A DNA stretch of 64,000 nt from Bifidobacterium choloepi (lineage in GTDB: Bacteria; Actinomycetota; Actinomycetes; Actinomycetales; Bifidobacteriaceae): the NCBI RefSeq assembly GCF_010667615.1, contig NZ_VYSG01000001.1, forward strand, positions 744,001 to 808,000. Reading direction: 5' to 3'. The notes under the pieces are model-generated. The model was not told where the DNA came from, searched no databases, and saw nothing but the letters and a program-made list of their open reading frames with translations. The translations under genes were made by a program, and so were the position numbers. Positions 43,866 through 52,408 of this stretch are shown here, piece by piece (within the stretch, counting starts at the first letter, position 1; every line of letters starts with the position of its first letter).

Positions 43866-43894
43866 ACAACCCCCTCCCAAACAGGAAGGGGGCG
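43866..43894 (-). terminator. hairpin upstream of infA, likely adk terminator
   Basis: ACCCCCT...AGGGGGC stem with an eleven-base loop, between adk and infA. On the minus strand it is followed by TTGTGTATTATTG, moderately T-rich. Confidence 0.6.
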
Positions 43895-43909
43895 TGTCGT
43901 TCCTTATCC

Positions 43910-43990
43910 CGCTCCCTCTTTAGGGGGAGTCGAAAACGCGAAGCGTTTTCAGTGGGAGTCAGCGGAGCAGCGAAGCTGTGGAGCGCCTTA
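43910..43990. repeat. GCGAAGC-loop repeat element, copy 2
   Basis: CTCCCTCTTTAGGGGGAG, then GAAAACGCGAAGCGTTTTC, then AGTGGGAG and a second GCAGCGAAGCTG hairpin. It matches the 22.8-kb element. The inner stem is rebuilt with different bases, so pairing rather than sequence is kept. Confidence 0.7.
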
Positions 43991-44008
43991 GCGCATGAAG
44001 CAGCGGAC

Positions 44009-44587
44009 TCAGCTAGCCTTGACCGTCGCGTCGAGCTTGGCGATGATCTCGTTGGAGATCGCGTCGATCTCGCCGACGCCGTTGACCGAGATCAGCAGGC
44101 CGCGGTCGCGATAGATGTCGAGCAGCGGGGCGGTTTCCTTCTCGTAGGTCTCCAGGCGCTTGGCGATGACTTCCGGCGTGTCGTCGGAGCGGCCCTGCTC
44201 CTCGGCGCGCTTCTTCATGCGCTCGAGCAGGATGTCGCGGGACGCCTCGAGGGCGACGACGGCGTCGAGCGGCGTGCCGAGCTCCTCGAGCATCTGGTCG
44301 AGTGCCTCGACCTGGGAGGCGTTGCGCGGGTAGCCGTCGAGGATCCAGCCGTTCTTCGTGTCATCCATGGCCAGGCGATCCTTGACGATCGTGTTCGTCA
44401 GCTCGTCGGGCACCAGCTCGCCCTTGTCGGTGTAGGACAGCGCCTTGAGGCCGAGCTCGGTCTTGTTCTTGATGTTGTAGCGGAAGATGTCGCCGGTCGA
44501 GATCGCCGGAATGTCGTAGTGGGTGGCGAGCAGCGCAGCCTGCGTGCCCTTGCCAACGCCCTGCGGGCCCATGATCAGCAGTCGCAT
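44009..44587 (-). CDS. adk: adenylate kinase
   Basis: Balances ATP, ADP and AMP in the cytoplasm. 192 residues, the short-lid form without zinc cysteines. The P-loop is GPQGVGKGTQ at 7-16, a variant of the usual GAPGAGKGTQ. The AMP-binding segment ISTGDIFRYNIKN and the DGYPRNASQ motif near 84-92 are intact. It lies downstream of secY, as is common, but array B and the secY terminator separate the two genes by about 370 bp. Confidence 0.96.
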   Translation of the reverse strand: MRLLIMGPQGVGKGTQAALLATHYDIPAISTGDIFRYNIKNKTELGLKALSYTDKGELVPDELTNTIVKDRLAMDDTKNGWILDGYPRNASQVEALDQMLEELGTPLDAVVALEASRDILLERMKKRAEEQGRSDDTPEVIAKRLETYEKETAPLLDIYRDRGLLISVNGVGEIDAISNEIIAKLDATVKAS

Positions 44588-44659
44588 CGTGGTTCCTTTC
44601 GTCGGGAAACAGTCATTTCAAACCTTCCCCAATTTACTCCGGCCGCTGGAACGTCGGAG

Positions 44660-44890
44660 GAATCGTGCGAATCGTGGGACCCCTGGCCGACCACCCCGCC
44701 AACCGCACTCAAGCCAGCCTCCCGGCATGCGAATTGTGGGAACTCCCGCCAACCGCCCCACCGACCGCACGCAACCCAGCCTGTTTACGTGTGAATAGCG
44801 GGAAACTTCCCCGCACATCCCTCCGACCGCACGCAAACTGCCCTATTTGCGTGCGAAAAACAGGAATCTCCGCCAACCGTCCCACCGACC
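44660..44890. repeat. hairpin array B, 62-bp period, between secY and adk
   Basis: ACCGCAC starts at 44702, 44764, 44826 and 44888, exactly 62 bp apart. The inverted partner region (GCGAA or GTGAA) starts at 44667, 44729, 44791 and 44853, also 62 bp apart. The third unit pairs perfectly (CGCACGCAAA with TTTGCGTGCG) and the second pairs with a G-T wobble. The period is not a multiple of three, so this is not a protein repeat. Confidence 0.8.
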
Positions 44891-44952
44891 GCACGCAAAA
44901 GGGCGGGGCGAACGCTCCTGCTGGAACGTTCGCCCCGCCCTTCGAGCGTGCG
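44890..44952 (-). terminator. secY terminator fused to the last unit of array B
   Basis: Inner stem AAGGGCGGGGCGAACG (44899-44914) pairs with its complement at 44927-44942. The outer stem CGCACGC/GCGTGCG is the arm pair of the array. It begins 8 bp after the secY stop. Confidence 0.75.
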
Positions 44953-44959
44953 GAGGAGA

Positions 44960-46579
44960 CTACTTGGACGATTCGTCCTTCGCGGCCCGCTCCTCGAGCT
45001 TCTCGGCCTCGGCGATCGAGTGTTCGGTGGCCTCGTCCGACTTGACCTCGGCCTTGACCTCGTCGGCCTCGGCCTTCTCGATGTCGCGATCCTCGGTCTT
45101 CTCGGCCTTGTTTTCGGCCTTCTCGTCGGCCTTGACAACCTTCTCAGCCGCCTTCTCGCCGGACTTCTCGGCCTTCTTGAGCGCCTTGCGCTCGGCCTTC
45201 AGCGCCTTGCGCTCGGCCTTCTCCGACTTGGAGGCGTGCAGGTCGCCGCCCTCGACGTGGTCGGTGTTCTCGAACAGGAAGCCGGCGTACTGGAACTGCT
45301 CGGTCTGGGCCTTCGCCTGGCGCAGCGTGTCCAGGCCGACGCCGGCGATGATCAGGATCGTCGTGCCGCCGAACGGCAGCTGCGTGTTCAGGCTCAGCGC
45401 CATGATCAGGACCGTCGGCAGCAGCGCGACGAACAGCAGGTAGACGGCGCCGACCGTGTTCAGGCGGTTGATGACGTACTTGAGGTAGCGCGACGTCGAC
45501 TTGCCGGCGCGGATGCCCGGAATGAAGCCGCCGTACTGCTTCATGTTGTCCGCCGTCTCGTCCGGATTGAACGTGATCTCGGTGTAGAAGAAGCAGAAGA
45601 AGACGATCATCAGCGCATAGAGCACGATGTACCACACCGACGTCGTGTTGCCGAGGTTGTTGTTGATCCAGGTGACCCACGACTGGTCGCTGTTGCCGAA
45701 CTGGGCGATCAGCGTCGGGATGGCGAGGATCGAGGAAGCGAAGATCGGCGGGATGACGCCCGACATGTTGACCTTGAGCGGCAGGTAGGTGGAGGAGCCG
45801 CCGTACATCTTGCGGCCGATCATGCGACGCGTGTACTGCACCGGGATGCGGCGCTGCGCGAGCTCGACGTAGACGACGAAGATCATGATGACGACGAGCA
45901 CGCCGGTGACGATGCCGAACGACGTCCAGTCGCCGTCGGTGCCGTTGGTGCCCCAGCCGATCTCCCACAGCTGCGGCAGGAAGCCGGAGCAGATGGACAG
46001 GAAGATGAGGATGGACATGCCCTGGCCGATGCCCTTGTCGGTGATGAGCTCGGCCATCCACATGATCAGGCCGGTGCCGCCGGTCATGACGAGGACCATG
46101 ACGATGAGGTTCCAGACGGAGCCGTCCGGGATGACCTGGGAGCACTGGTAGTTGAACAGCGCGCCGGAGCGGGCGGTGACGATGATCGTCGTGGACTGCA
46201 GCAGCGCGAGGCCGATGGTCAGGTAACGCGTGTACTGCGTCAGCTTGGCCTCGCCGGACTGGCCCTCCTTGTGCAGGGCCTCGAAGCGCGGGATGACGAC
46301 ACGCAGCAACTGGACGACGATCGACGCCGTGATGTACGGCATGACGCCCAGTGCAAAGATCGACAGCTGCAGCATGGCGCCGCCGGAGAAGAGATTCACG
46401 AGGCCGATGAAGTTCTCGGCATTGTTGGTCGTGTTTGCCACACAGTCATGCACGACGGTCTCGTCGACACCTGGCGTCGGGATGAACGATCCAATGCGGT
46501 AGATGATCACCATGCCAAGGACGAAGAGAATCTTGTTTCTCAGCTCCTTGGTGCGAAAGGCCTGGATTAGTGTCCTCAC
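44960..46579 (-). CDS. secY: preprotein translocase subunit SecY with long charged tail
   Basis: Channel subunit of the Sec translocon. 539 residues from a GTG at 46579, preceded by GGAGGGAACACAAG. Ten membrane helices span about 18-440. Landmarks are FIPTPGVDET, the plug region after FSGGAMLQLSIFALGVMPYI and the cytosolic KMYGGSSTYLPLKVN and PGIRAGKSTSRYL. Residues about 446-539 are an extra Lys/Glu/Ala tail (AERKALKAERKALKKAEK and onward), probably helical and cytosolic. Normal SecY ends near residue 440. Unlike the usual spc operon it is separated from rplO by a terminator and about 500 bp. Confidence 0.95.
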   Translation of the reverse strand: MRTLIQAFRTKELRNKILFVLGMVIIYRIGSFIPTPGVDETVVHDCVANTTNNAENFIGLVNLFSGGAMLQLSIFALGVMPYITASIVVQLLRVVIPRFEALHKEGQSGEAKLTQYTRYLTIGLALLQSTTIIVTARSGALFNYQCSQVIPDGSVWNLIVMVLVMTGGTGLIMWMAELITDKGIGQGMSILIFLSICSGFLPQLWEIGWGTNGTDGDWTSFGIVTGVLVVIMIFVVYVELAQRRIPVQYTRRMIGRKMYGGSSTYLPLKVNMSGVIPPIFASSILAIPTLIAQFGNSDQSWVTWINNNLGNTTSVWYIVLYALMIVFFCFFYTEITFNPDETADNMKQYGGFIPGIRAGKSTSRYLKYVINRLNTVGAVYLLFVALLPTVLIMALSLNTQLPFGGTTILIIAGVGLDTLRQAKAQTEQFQYAGFLFENTDHVEGGDLHASKSEKAERKALKAERKALKKAEKSGEKAAEKVVKADEKAENKAEKTEDRDIEKAEADEVKAEVKSDEATEHSIAEAEKLEERAAKDESSK

Positions 46580-46810
46580 CTTGTGTTCCCTCCAGTCGTA
46601 GCTGTGCGGCAATGCACACGAATAACACACTCTAGCGGTCGAGTTTAACGTACCGTCCCTACGTTTGTCAGACGGCCCGCCGACTTCTTGGATAATTCGC
46701 CACAACTCGGCGACATCGGCCCGGGGGTCGAGAACAGTGCCGCTTGCCGTCGCCGATGACAACCTTTGCATTGTTCGGTTTTCCCGGGTCCGGCTAATTT
46801 CACGCTCCCT

Positions 46811-46841
46811 AGATTACACACCTTCGCCGCGAATATTGCAA
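46811..46841 (-). promoter_or_regulatory. candidate secY promoter
   Basis: On the minus strand TTGCAA (46841-46836) and TAATCT (46816-46811) are 19 bp apart, about 230 bp before the secY start. This is the best match in the rplO-secY gap. The gap also contains an 11-bp direct repeat (GTGGCACTTCC, about 46937-46970, three copies). No gene is seen. Confidence 0.35.
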
Positions 46842-46986
46842 ACGAGGTCATGTTGGGAACGATTCCTCCGTATCTCGGTCTTCCCTCTGCTCTCGTCTCT
46901 TCCTTCTTCCCTCTTTTCCCCGGGGACCCTCTGCCGTGGCACTTCCGTGGCGCTTCCATGGCACTTCGATGACATGAACAAAAAAG

Positions 46987-47024
46987 AGGGAGGGTGTTCC
47001 AGTCGATGCTGGAACACCCTCCCT
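46987..47024 (-). terminator. terminator after rplO
   Basis: A perfect stem AGGGAGGGTGTTCCAG with complement around TCGATG. On the minus strand it is followed by CTCTTTTTTGTT, a good T run. It separates the spc ribosomal genes from secY. Confidence 0.85.
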
Positions 47025-47091
47025 GTCAGGCACGATCAGGCGTGCCGGAGGTCATGTCCGGGAACGGACCGGGCCGTCGGGCCCGGATCGC

Positions 47092-47553
47092 TCAGTCCTC
47101 GGAGATGGAGCCGCCGGCGGCCTCGATCTTGGACTTCGCGGAAGCGGAAGCCTTGACGCCCTTGATGTTGAAGGCGACCGAGGTCTCGCCGTCGCCGAGC
47201 ACCTTGACGGGCTCGTTGGCGCGGACGGCGCCCTTGGCGACCAGGTCGGCGACGGTGATGTCGCCACCCTGCGGGAACAGCTCCACGAGAGCGGAGATGT
47301 TCACGACCTGGTATTCCTTCTTGAACGGGGCCTTGAAGCCACGCAGCTTCGGCAGGCGCATGTACAGCGGCAGCTGGCCACCCTCGAAGCCAGGACGGAC
47401 CTGGTAGCGCTTCTTGGTGCCCTTGTCGCCACGGCCCGAGGTCTTGCCCTTGGAGCCTTCGCCACGGCCGACGCGGGTCTTCGCCTTCTTGGCGCCCGGA
47501 GCCGGCTTGAGGTCATGCATCTGCAGGATCGTGGTCTCTTCTTCGTTTGCCAT
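47092..47553 (-). CDS. rplO: 50S ribosomal protein uL15
   Basis: Large-subunit assembly protein. 153 residues. After a short extra acidic N-terminus ([11 protein letters not shown]) the standard [31 protein letters not shown] core is present (read here as MHDLKPAPG). [20 protein letters not shown] lies near 60, and a C-terminal beta domain ends the protein. Two bases separate it from rpmD. Confidence 0.97.
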   Translation of the reverse strand: MANEEETTILQMHDLKPAPGAKKAKTRVGRGEGSKGKTSGRGDKGTKKRYQVRPGFEGGQLPLYMRLPKLRGFKAPFKKEYQVVNISALVELFPQGGDITVADLVAKGAVRANEPVKVLGDGETSVAFNIKGVKASASAKSKIEAAGGSISED

Positions 47554-47555
47554 GA

Positions 47556-47738
47556 TCAGTCGACCTCCTCGACGGTAACCAGGTGACGCACGACATCGAT
47601 CATGCCGCGGACAGCCTTGGTATCTTCACGCACAGTGCTCTGGCCGATCTTGCGAAGGGCGAGGGACTGGACGGTCGCGCGCTGCTTCGGGTTTGCGCCG
47701 CAAACGCCGTGCACGAGCGTAATCTTGAGCTTTGCCAT
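47556..47738 (-). CDS. rpmD: 50S ribosomal protein uL30
   Basis: 60-residue large-subunit protein. The family pattern [20 protein letters not shown], then LGLRKIGQ-like [12 protein letters not shown], and the closing [17 protein letters not shown] are clear. Tightly spaced between rpsE and rplO. Confidence 0.96.
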   Translation of the reverse strand: MAKLKITLVHGVCGANPKQRATVQSLALRKIGQSTVREDTKAVRGMIDVVRHLVTVEEVD

Positions 47739-47741
47739 CTA

Positions 47742-48464
47742 TCACTCACCATCCTTAGCGGCCTTGGCGGCAGCCTCTTCGCGAGCCTTGGCGGCGTCGG
47801 CAATGCCTTCGGCGCGGGCGCGGAGCAGGGCGTCGGGGGTGACTTCCTGCAGGCTGAGGTCACGACGGGCAGCGATCTCCTCCGGGGATTCGAGCTGCTT
47901 GAGGGCGTCGACGGTGGCACGCACGACGTTGACCGCGGTGGTGGAGCCCATCGACTTGGTCAGGACGTCGGTGATGCCGGCGCACTCCATGACGGCGCGG
48001 ACCGCGGAACCGGCGATAACACCGGTACCCGGGGCGGCCGGGCGGAGCAGCACGGTGCCGGCGTGATCGTGACCGGTCACCGGGTGGGTGACGGTGCCAC
48101 GGATGCGCGGAACGGTGAACATGTGCTTCTTGGCGTCGAGCTGGCCCTTGGCGATAGCGGCCGGGACCTCGCGGGACTTGCCGTAGCCGACACCCACGGT
48201 GCCGTTGCCGTCGCCGACCACCACGAGGGCGGCGAAGCTGAACGTACGGCCACCCTTATGGGTCTTGGACACGCGGTTGATCGTCACCACGCGGTCGAGC
48301 AGCTCGTCGCCGCCCTTCTCTTCGCGACGGTTGCGACGCTCACCGCGACGGCCTTCGCCACGCTGGCCACGACGGGACTTGCGCTCATCGTTGTTGGACT
48401 CAGCGGTTGCCTGAGTGTTCTCAGTTTCTTCAGCCACTTGGGTTTCCTTTTCGTTGTCGCTCAC
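47742..48464 (-). CDS. rpsE: 30S ribosomal protein uS5
   Basis: Small-subunit protein involved in decoding fidelity and mRNA unwinding. 240 residues. The first ~55 are a hydrophilic extension (Glu-rich, then [18 protein letters not shown]). The double-stranded RNA-binding part follows ([19 protein letters not shown]). The C-terminal part has [19 protein letters not shown]. An Ala/Lys tail ends it. Its ATG overlaps the rplR stop by 4 bp. Confidence 0.97.
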   Translation of the reverse strand: MSDNEKETQVAEETENTQATAESNNDERKSRRGQRGEGRRGERRNRREEKGGDELLDRVVTINRVSKTHKGGRTFSFAALVVVGDGNGTVGVGYGKSREVPAAIAKGQLDAKKHMFTVPRIRGTVTHPVTGHDHAGTVLLRPAAPGTGVIAGSAVRAVMECAGITDVLTKSMGSTTAVNVVRATVDALKQLESPEEIAARRDLSLQEVTPDALLRARAEGIADAAKAREEAAAKAAKDGE

Positions 48465-48832
48465 AGTGCCAGACCTCCCTCGCGGGCGCCGTCGGCAACA
48501 GCTGCGACGCGGCCATGGTACTTGTTGCCGCCACGGTCGAAGACGACGGCGGTGATGCCGGCATCCAGGGCCTTCTTGGCGATCATTTCGCCGACCTTGT
48601 GCGCGGCTTCCGTCTTGGTGCCCTCGAAGCCCTTGAAGTCGTTCATCAGCGTGGACTCGGAGACCAGGGTGATGCCCTTGGTGTCATCCACGATCTGGGC
48701 GACCATGTGGCGGTTGGAACGGGTGACCACCAGACGCGGGAGCTCCGGGGTGCCCGAGATGCGCTTGCGGATACGAGCGTGGCGACGCTTCAGCGCGACC
48801 TTCTTGCCTTTACCGAGAATCTTGACGCTCAT
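48461..48832 (-). CDS. rplR: 50S ribosomal protein uL18
   Basis: 5S rRNA-binding protein of the central protuberance. 123 residues from the ATG at 48832: [20 protein letters not shown], then [20 protein letters not shown], and [20 protein letters not shown] near the end. It directly follows rplF (1 bp spacer) and overlaps rpsE. Confidence 0.97.
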   Translation of the reverse strand: MSVKILGKGKKVALKRRHARIRKRISGTPELPRLVVTRSNRHMVAQIVDDTKGITLVSESTLMNDFKGFEGTKTEAAHKVGEMIAKKALDAGITAVVFDRGGNKYHGRVAAVADGAREGGLAL

Positions 48833-48833
48833 A

Positions 48834-49373
48834 TCACTTACCAGCCTTTCCAGCCTTGCGGCGGATCGTCTCGTCCGAGTACTTGATGCCCTTGCCCTTG
48901 TAGGGTTCCGGAGCACGAAGCTTGCGGATGTTGGCGGCAGCCTGGCCGACGGCCTGCTTGTCGATGCCCTTGACGATCACCTGGTTCGGGTTCGGCAGCT
49001 CGAAGGTGATGCCCTCCGGCGGCTCGACGGTGATGGTGTGGGAGTAGCCGAGCGAGAACTCGATGCCCTTGCCCTTCATCTGCGCACGGTAACCGGTGCC
49101 GATGATGTCCAGGGTCTTCGAGTAGCCCTCGGAAACGCCCTTGACGATCGAAGCGGCGAGAGCGCGGGCCAGACCGTGCTTGGCACGGATGTCACGCGAA
49201 TCGTCCTTCGGGGTCAGGATGATCTCGTTGCCTTCGACGGAGGCCGTGATGCCCTCCGGGATGACGAAGGAGTCGGTGCCCTTCGGGCCCTTGGCCGAGA
49301 AGTCCTGGCCGTTGATGGTGATCTCCACGCCTGCCGGGATGACGACAGGGAGCTTGCCAATATGCGATGCCAT
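48834..49373 (-). CDS. rplF: 50S ribosomal protein uL6
   Basis: Large-subunit protein near the GTPase-associated centre. 179 residues with two similar domains. [20 protein letters not shown] opens the first, and the C-terminal signature [19 protein letters not shown] is intact. It lies between rpsH and rplR in the standard spc order. Confidence 0.98.
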   Translation of the reverse strand: MASHIGKLPVVIPAGVEITINGQDFSAKGPKGTDSFVIPEGITASVEGNEIILTPKDDSRDIRAKHGLARALAASIVKGVSEGYSKTLDIIGTGYRAQMKGKGIEFSLGYSHTITVEPPEGITFELPNPNQVIVKGIDKQAVGQAAANIRKLRAPEPYKGKGIKYSDETIRRKAGKAGK

Positions 49374-49393
49374 AGTAGTTCAGCTCTCCTTTC

Positions 49394-49792
49394 TCACCAC
49401 ACGAAGGCGACGACTTCGCCACCAATGCCCCGGTCGAGGCATTCCTTCTGAGTCATCAGTCCCGACGAGGTCGAGATGATGGCGATTCCCAGGCCACCGA
49501 GCGGCATCGGCAGTGCGTCGGACTTCGCGTAGCGGCGAAGGCCCGGCTTGGACACGCGCTTGATGCCCTGGATGGAACGCTCGCCGTGCTTGCCGTACTT
49601 GAGCGTGATCTCAAGAGTCTGGCCAACCTTGGCTTCCTTGGCGCTGAAATCGGCGATGTAGCCTTCGCGCTTCAGGATCTCGGCGATGTTCGCCTTGAAC
49701 TTGGAGTACGGCATATCCACGGTTTCGTGCTTGGCCGCGCTCGCATTACGCAGACGCGTAAGCATGTCTGCGATCGGATCTGTCATTGTCAT
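49394..49792 (-). CDS. rpsH: 30S ribosomal protein uS8
   Basis: Primary 16S rRNA-binding protein and, in E. coli, the translational repressor of the spc operon. 132 residues. [20 protein letters not shown] opens it, and the RNA-binding end reads [20 protein letters not shown]. Whether it autoregulates here cannot be told from the sequence. Confidence 0.98.
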   Translation of the reverse strand: MTMTDPIADMLTRLRNASAAKHETVDMPYSKFKANIAEILKREGYIADFSAKEAKVGQTLEITLKYGKHGERSIQGIKRVSKPGLRRYAKSDALPMPLGGLGIAIISTSSGLMTQKECLDRGIGGEVVAFVW

Positions 49793-49872
49793 TATGGGCT
49801 AACGCCCTTTCTCGCCGCGGTTTCCGCCGCCCTGCCCTACTGGACAGAGCCGCGGACCTTCAGCGTCGATAT

Positions 49873-50058
49873 TTACCAACTGGACTTAGTAACGCCTGGC
49901 AGTTCGCCGCGGTGCGCCTTCTCGCGAAGGCAGATACGGCACAGACCGAACTTGCGATAGACGGAGTGGGGGCGGCCGCAGACCTGGCAACGCGTGTACG
50001 CGCGCACCTTGAACTTCGGCTTGCGGTTCGCCTTGACCTTAAGACAAGTCTTTGCCAT
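49873..50058 (-). CDS. rpsZ: 30S ribosomal protein uS14, zinc-binding short form
   Basis: 61 residues. Two CxxC pairs at C24/C27 and C40/C43 (CQVC and CRIC) mark the zinc-containing C+ version. The closing [19 protein letters not shown] is typical. It lies between rplE and rpsH; one base separates it from rplE. Confidence 0.97.
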   Translation of the reverse strand: MAKTCLKVKANRKPKFKVRAYTRCQVCGRPHSVYRKFGLCRICLREKAHRGELPGVTKSSW

Positions 50059-50059
50059 T

Positions 50060-50632
50060 TCAGTTCTCCTTGAACGGGAAGCCGAGGTGCTTCAGGAGCG
50101 CATAGGCTTCCTTGTCATCCTTGGTGCTGGTCACGACGGTGATGTCCATGCCGCGGGTGTGATCGATCGAATCCGGATCGATCTCGTGGAACATGGACTG
50201 CTCGGTCAGGCCGAAGTTGTAGTTGCCCTGGCCGTCGAACTGGTGGCCGTTGATGCCGCGGAAATCGCGGATGCGCGGCAGAGCCAGCGTCAGGAGGCGG
50301 TCGAGGAATTCCCACATGCGGTCGCCACGCAGCGTGACGTACGCACCGATGGCCTGGCCCTCGCGCAGGTGGAACTGGGCGACGGACTTCTTGGCCTTCG
50401 TGACCTTCGGCTTCTGGCCGGTGATCGCGGTCAGGTCGCGGACGGCGCCTTCGATGAGCTTGGAGTCGCGGGCGGCGGCACCAACACCCATGGAGACGAC
50501 GACCTTCTGGACGCGAGCGACCTGCATCGGGTTGTCGTGCTTGAATTCCTTCTCAAGCTCCGGGACGATGACGTCGGTGTACTGGGTCTTGAGGCGCGGA
50601 GTCTGGGGCGCTTCGACAGTGGTATCCGTCAT
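50060..50632 (-). CDS. rplE: 50S ribosomal protein uL5
   Basis: 5S rRNA-binding protein contacting P-site tRNA. 190 residues with a short extra N-terminus ([15 protein letters not shown]). Core motifs are [38 protein letters not shown] and the end [20 protein letters not shown]. It overlaps rplX by 4 bp. Confidence 0.98.
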   Translation of the reverse strand: MTDTTVEAPQTPRLKTQYTDVIVPELEKEFKHDNPMQVARVQKVVVSMGVGAAARDSKLIEGAVRDLTAITGQKPKVTKAKKSVAQFHLREGQAIGAYVTLRGDRMWEFLDRLLTLALPRIRDFRGINGHQFDGQGNYNFGLTEQSMFHEIDPDSIDHTRGMDITVVTSTKDDKEAYALLKHLGFPFKEN

Positions 50633-50964
50633 GCGAGCTCCTTTCCGGACTTCTTGGCCACGCGCACGCGCACGGTCTTCACCTTGCCGTCGCGGGCTTC
50701 TTCCTTAACGACCACGCCCACGCGCGTCGGCTTGCCGGTCTCCGGGTCAACGAGCATCACGTTGGAGCGATGGATCGGAGCCTCGACGGAGACGATGCCG
50801 GACTGCTGGCCCTGCTGGGTGGCGCGGACATGCTTCTTGACGATCTGCACGCCCTCGACGATCAGGCGATCGTCCTTGAGCACGCGGAGGACCTTGCCCT
50901 CCTTGCCGCGGTCCTTGCCGCGGATGACCACGACCTGGTCGCCGCTCTTGATCTTGGCTACCAT
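50629..50964 (-). CDS. rplX: 50S ribosomal protein uL24
   Basis: Assembly-initiating large-subunit protein. 111 residues. A KOW motif sits at the start ([20 protein letters not shown]), [20 protein letters not shown] follows, and [20 protein letters not shown] lies near 75. Two bases downstream of rplN; overlaps rplE. Confidence 0.98.
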   Translation of the reverse strand: MVAKIKSGDQVVVIRGKDRGKEGKVLRVLKDDRLIVEGVQIVKKHVRATQQGQQSGIVSVEAPIHRSNVMLVDPETGKPTRVGVVVKEEARDGKVKTVRVRVAKKSGKELA

Positions 50965-50966
50965 AA

Positions 50967-51335
50967 TCAGATCACCTCCGGGGCGAGGGACACGATCCTC
51001 ATGAAGCGCTTGCCGCGCAGCTCACGACCAACCGGTCCGAAAATACGAGTGCCCTTCGGTTCACGGCCGGAGCCGAGAATGACGGCGGCGTTCTCGTCGA
51101 ACTTGATATAGGAGCCGTCCTCGCGACGGTGCTCCTTGACGGTGCGGACGACGACGGCCTTGACCACGTCGCCCTTCTTGACCGACCCGCCAGGGATGGC
51201 ATCCTTGACGGAGGCGACGATCACGTCGCCAATGCCGGCATAGCGTCGCTTCGATCCGCCGAGCACTCGGATGCAGAGGAGTTCCTTCGCACCCGTGTTG
51301 TCGGCGACATGAAGCCGCGTTTCCTGCTGAATCAT
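50967..51335 (-). CDS. rplN: 50S ribosomal protein uL14
   Basis: Large-subunit protein at the interface with the small subunit. 122 residues. [20 protein letters not shown] opens it, [20 protein letters not shown] lies near 78 and the [20 protein letters not shown] end is intact. It is separated from rpsQ by 128 bp containing a long hairpin. Confidence 0.98.
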   Translation of the reverse strand: MIQQETRLHVADNTGAKELLCIRVLGGSKRRYAGIGDVIVASVKDAIPGGSVKKGDVVKAVVVRTVKEHRREDGSYIKFDENAAVILGSGREPKGTRIFGPVGRELRGKRFMRIVSLAPEVI

Positions 51336-51374
51336 TGATTCTCCTTAGCCGAGCTGGTTCTCCCCAGGCACCCG

Positions 51375-51432
51375 CCTTTGTCGGGGAGAATCGTTCCAAA
51401 TACAGTATTTAAACGATTCTCCCCGACAAAGG
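51375..51432. repeat. long hairpin from an inverted ACGATTC motif pair, inside the ribosomal cluster
   Basis: CCTTTGTCGGGGAGAATCGTT pairs perfectly over 21 bp with its complement around an AT-rich 16-base loop (CCAAATACAGTATTTA). It lies between rpsQ and rplN. No T run follows, so it may attenuate or process the transcript rather than end it. Confidence 0.8.
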
Positions 51433-51463
51433 AGGGTGACAAGCGGAGCCTTGCCGAACTTGT

Positions 51464-51724
51464 TTACTTAGCGCGCTCGATGATGCTATCGAGACGCCAA
51501 CGCTTGGTCTTGCTCAGTGGACGAGTCTCCATGATGCTCACGAGGTCGCCAACGTGCGCTTCGTTGTTCTCGTCATGGGCCTTGACCGTGCGGGTGGTAC
51601 GGACGACCTTGCCGTAGAGCGGGTGGGTCGTACGCAGTTCGAGTTCGACGGAAATCGTCTTGTCCATCTTGTCGGACACGACGTAACCGCGACGAACCTT
51701 GCGGAAATTACGCTCTTCAGCCAT
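51464..51724 (-). CDS. rpsQ: 30S ribosomal protein uS17
   Basis: 16S rRNA-binding OB-fold protein. 86 residues. [20 protein letters not shown] opens the core, [20 protein letters not shown] and [20 protein letters not shown] follow. Its ATG overlaps the rpmC stop by one base. Confidence 0.98.
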   Translation of the reverse strand: MAEERNFRKVRRGYVVSDKMDKTISVELELRTTHPLYGKVVRTTRTVKAHDENNEAHVGDLVSIMETRPLSKTKRWRLDSIIERAK

Positions 51725-51981
51725 TACTTCTCCTCAGCTTTCGTGTCGGTTGCCTCGGGTTCCTGGCTGATGCCGAGCTCGCGCTCGCGCAGGACAGTAT
51801 ACATCCTGGCAATGTCGTGCTTGACGGCCTTGAGGCGAGCCGTGTTGTCGAGCTGACCGGTCGCGTGCTGGAAGCGCAGGTTGAACAGCTCTTCCTTCGA
51901 CTTCTTGAGGAACTCCTCAATCTCGGCGTTGGTCTTCTCGTTCAGATTCTTGATGCTGTATTCTGCAGTACCGACTGCCAT
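51724..51981 (-). CDS. rpmC: 50S ribosomal protein uL29
   Basis: Exit-tunnel rim protein, a docking site for trigger factor and SRP. 85 residues: two helices with the signature [20 protein letters not shown] and an acidic C-terminal tail ([14 protein letters not shown]). One-base overlaps with both rplP and rpsQ. Confidence 0.97.
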   Translation of the reverse strand: MAVGTAEYSIKNLNEKTNAEIEEFLKKSKEELFNLRFQHATGQLDNTARLKAVKHDIARMYTVLRERELGISQEPEATDTKAEEK

Positions 51982-52400
51982 CAGATGTCACCGCCTTCAC
52001 GAGCAATAACACGGCACTTCATCGGAAGCTTGTCGATGGCGCGGCGCAGAGCCTCGCGAGCGACGTCCTCAGAAACGCCACCGATCTCGAACATCACGCG
52101 ACCGGGGTGAACGTTGGCGATCCAGAATTCCGGAGCGCCCTTACCGGAACCCATTCGGGCACCGAGCGGGTGCTTGGTGAGCGGACGATCCGGGAAGATC
52201 GTGATCCACACACGGCCACCACGCTTGATGTAACGGGTCATTGCAATACGAGCAGCCTCGATCTGGCGGTTGGTGACGTAGGCCGGAGCCAGCGCCTGGA
52301 TACCGAACTCGCCGAACGCGATCTCGTTGCCGCCCTTGGACATGCCGTGGCGGTCCGGGCGATGCTGCTTACGATATTTGGTCCTCTTTGGGATAAGCAT
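51981..52400 (-). CDS. rplP: 50S ribosomal protein uL16
   Basis: Protein near the A site of the 50S. 139 residues. [20 protein letters not shown] opens it, [20 protein letters not shown] lies near 80, and [20 protein letters not shown] ends it. It follows rpsC by 8 bp. Confidence 0.98.
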   Translation of the reverse strand: MLIPKRTKYRKQHRPDRHGMSKGGNEIAFGEFGIQALAPAYVTNRQIEAARIAMTRYIKRGGRVWITIFPDRPLTKHPLGARMGSGKGAPEFWIANVHPGRVMFEIGGVSEDVAREALRRAIDKLPMKCRVIAREGGDI

Positions 52401-52408
52401 TTCTCAGC

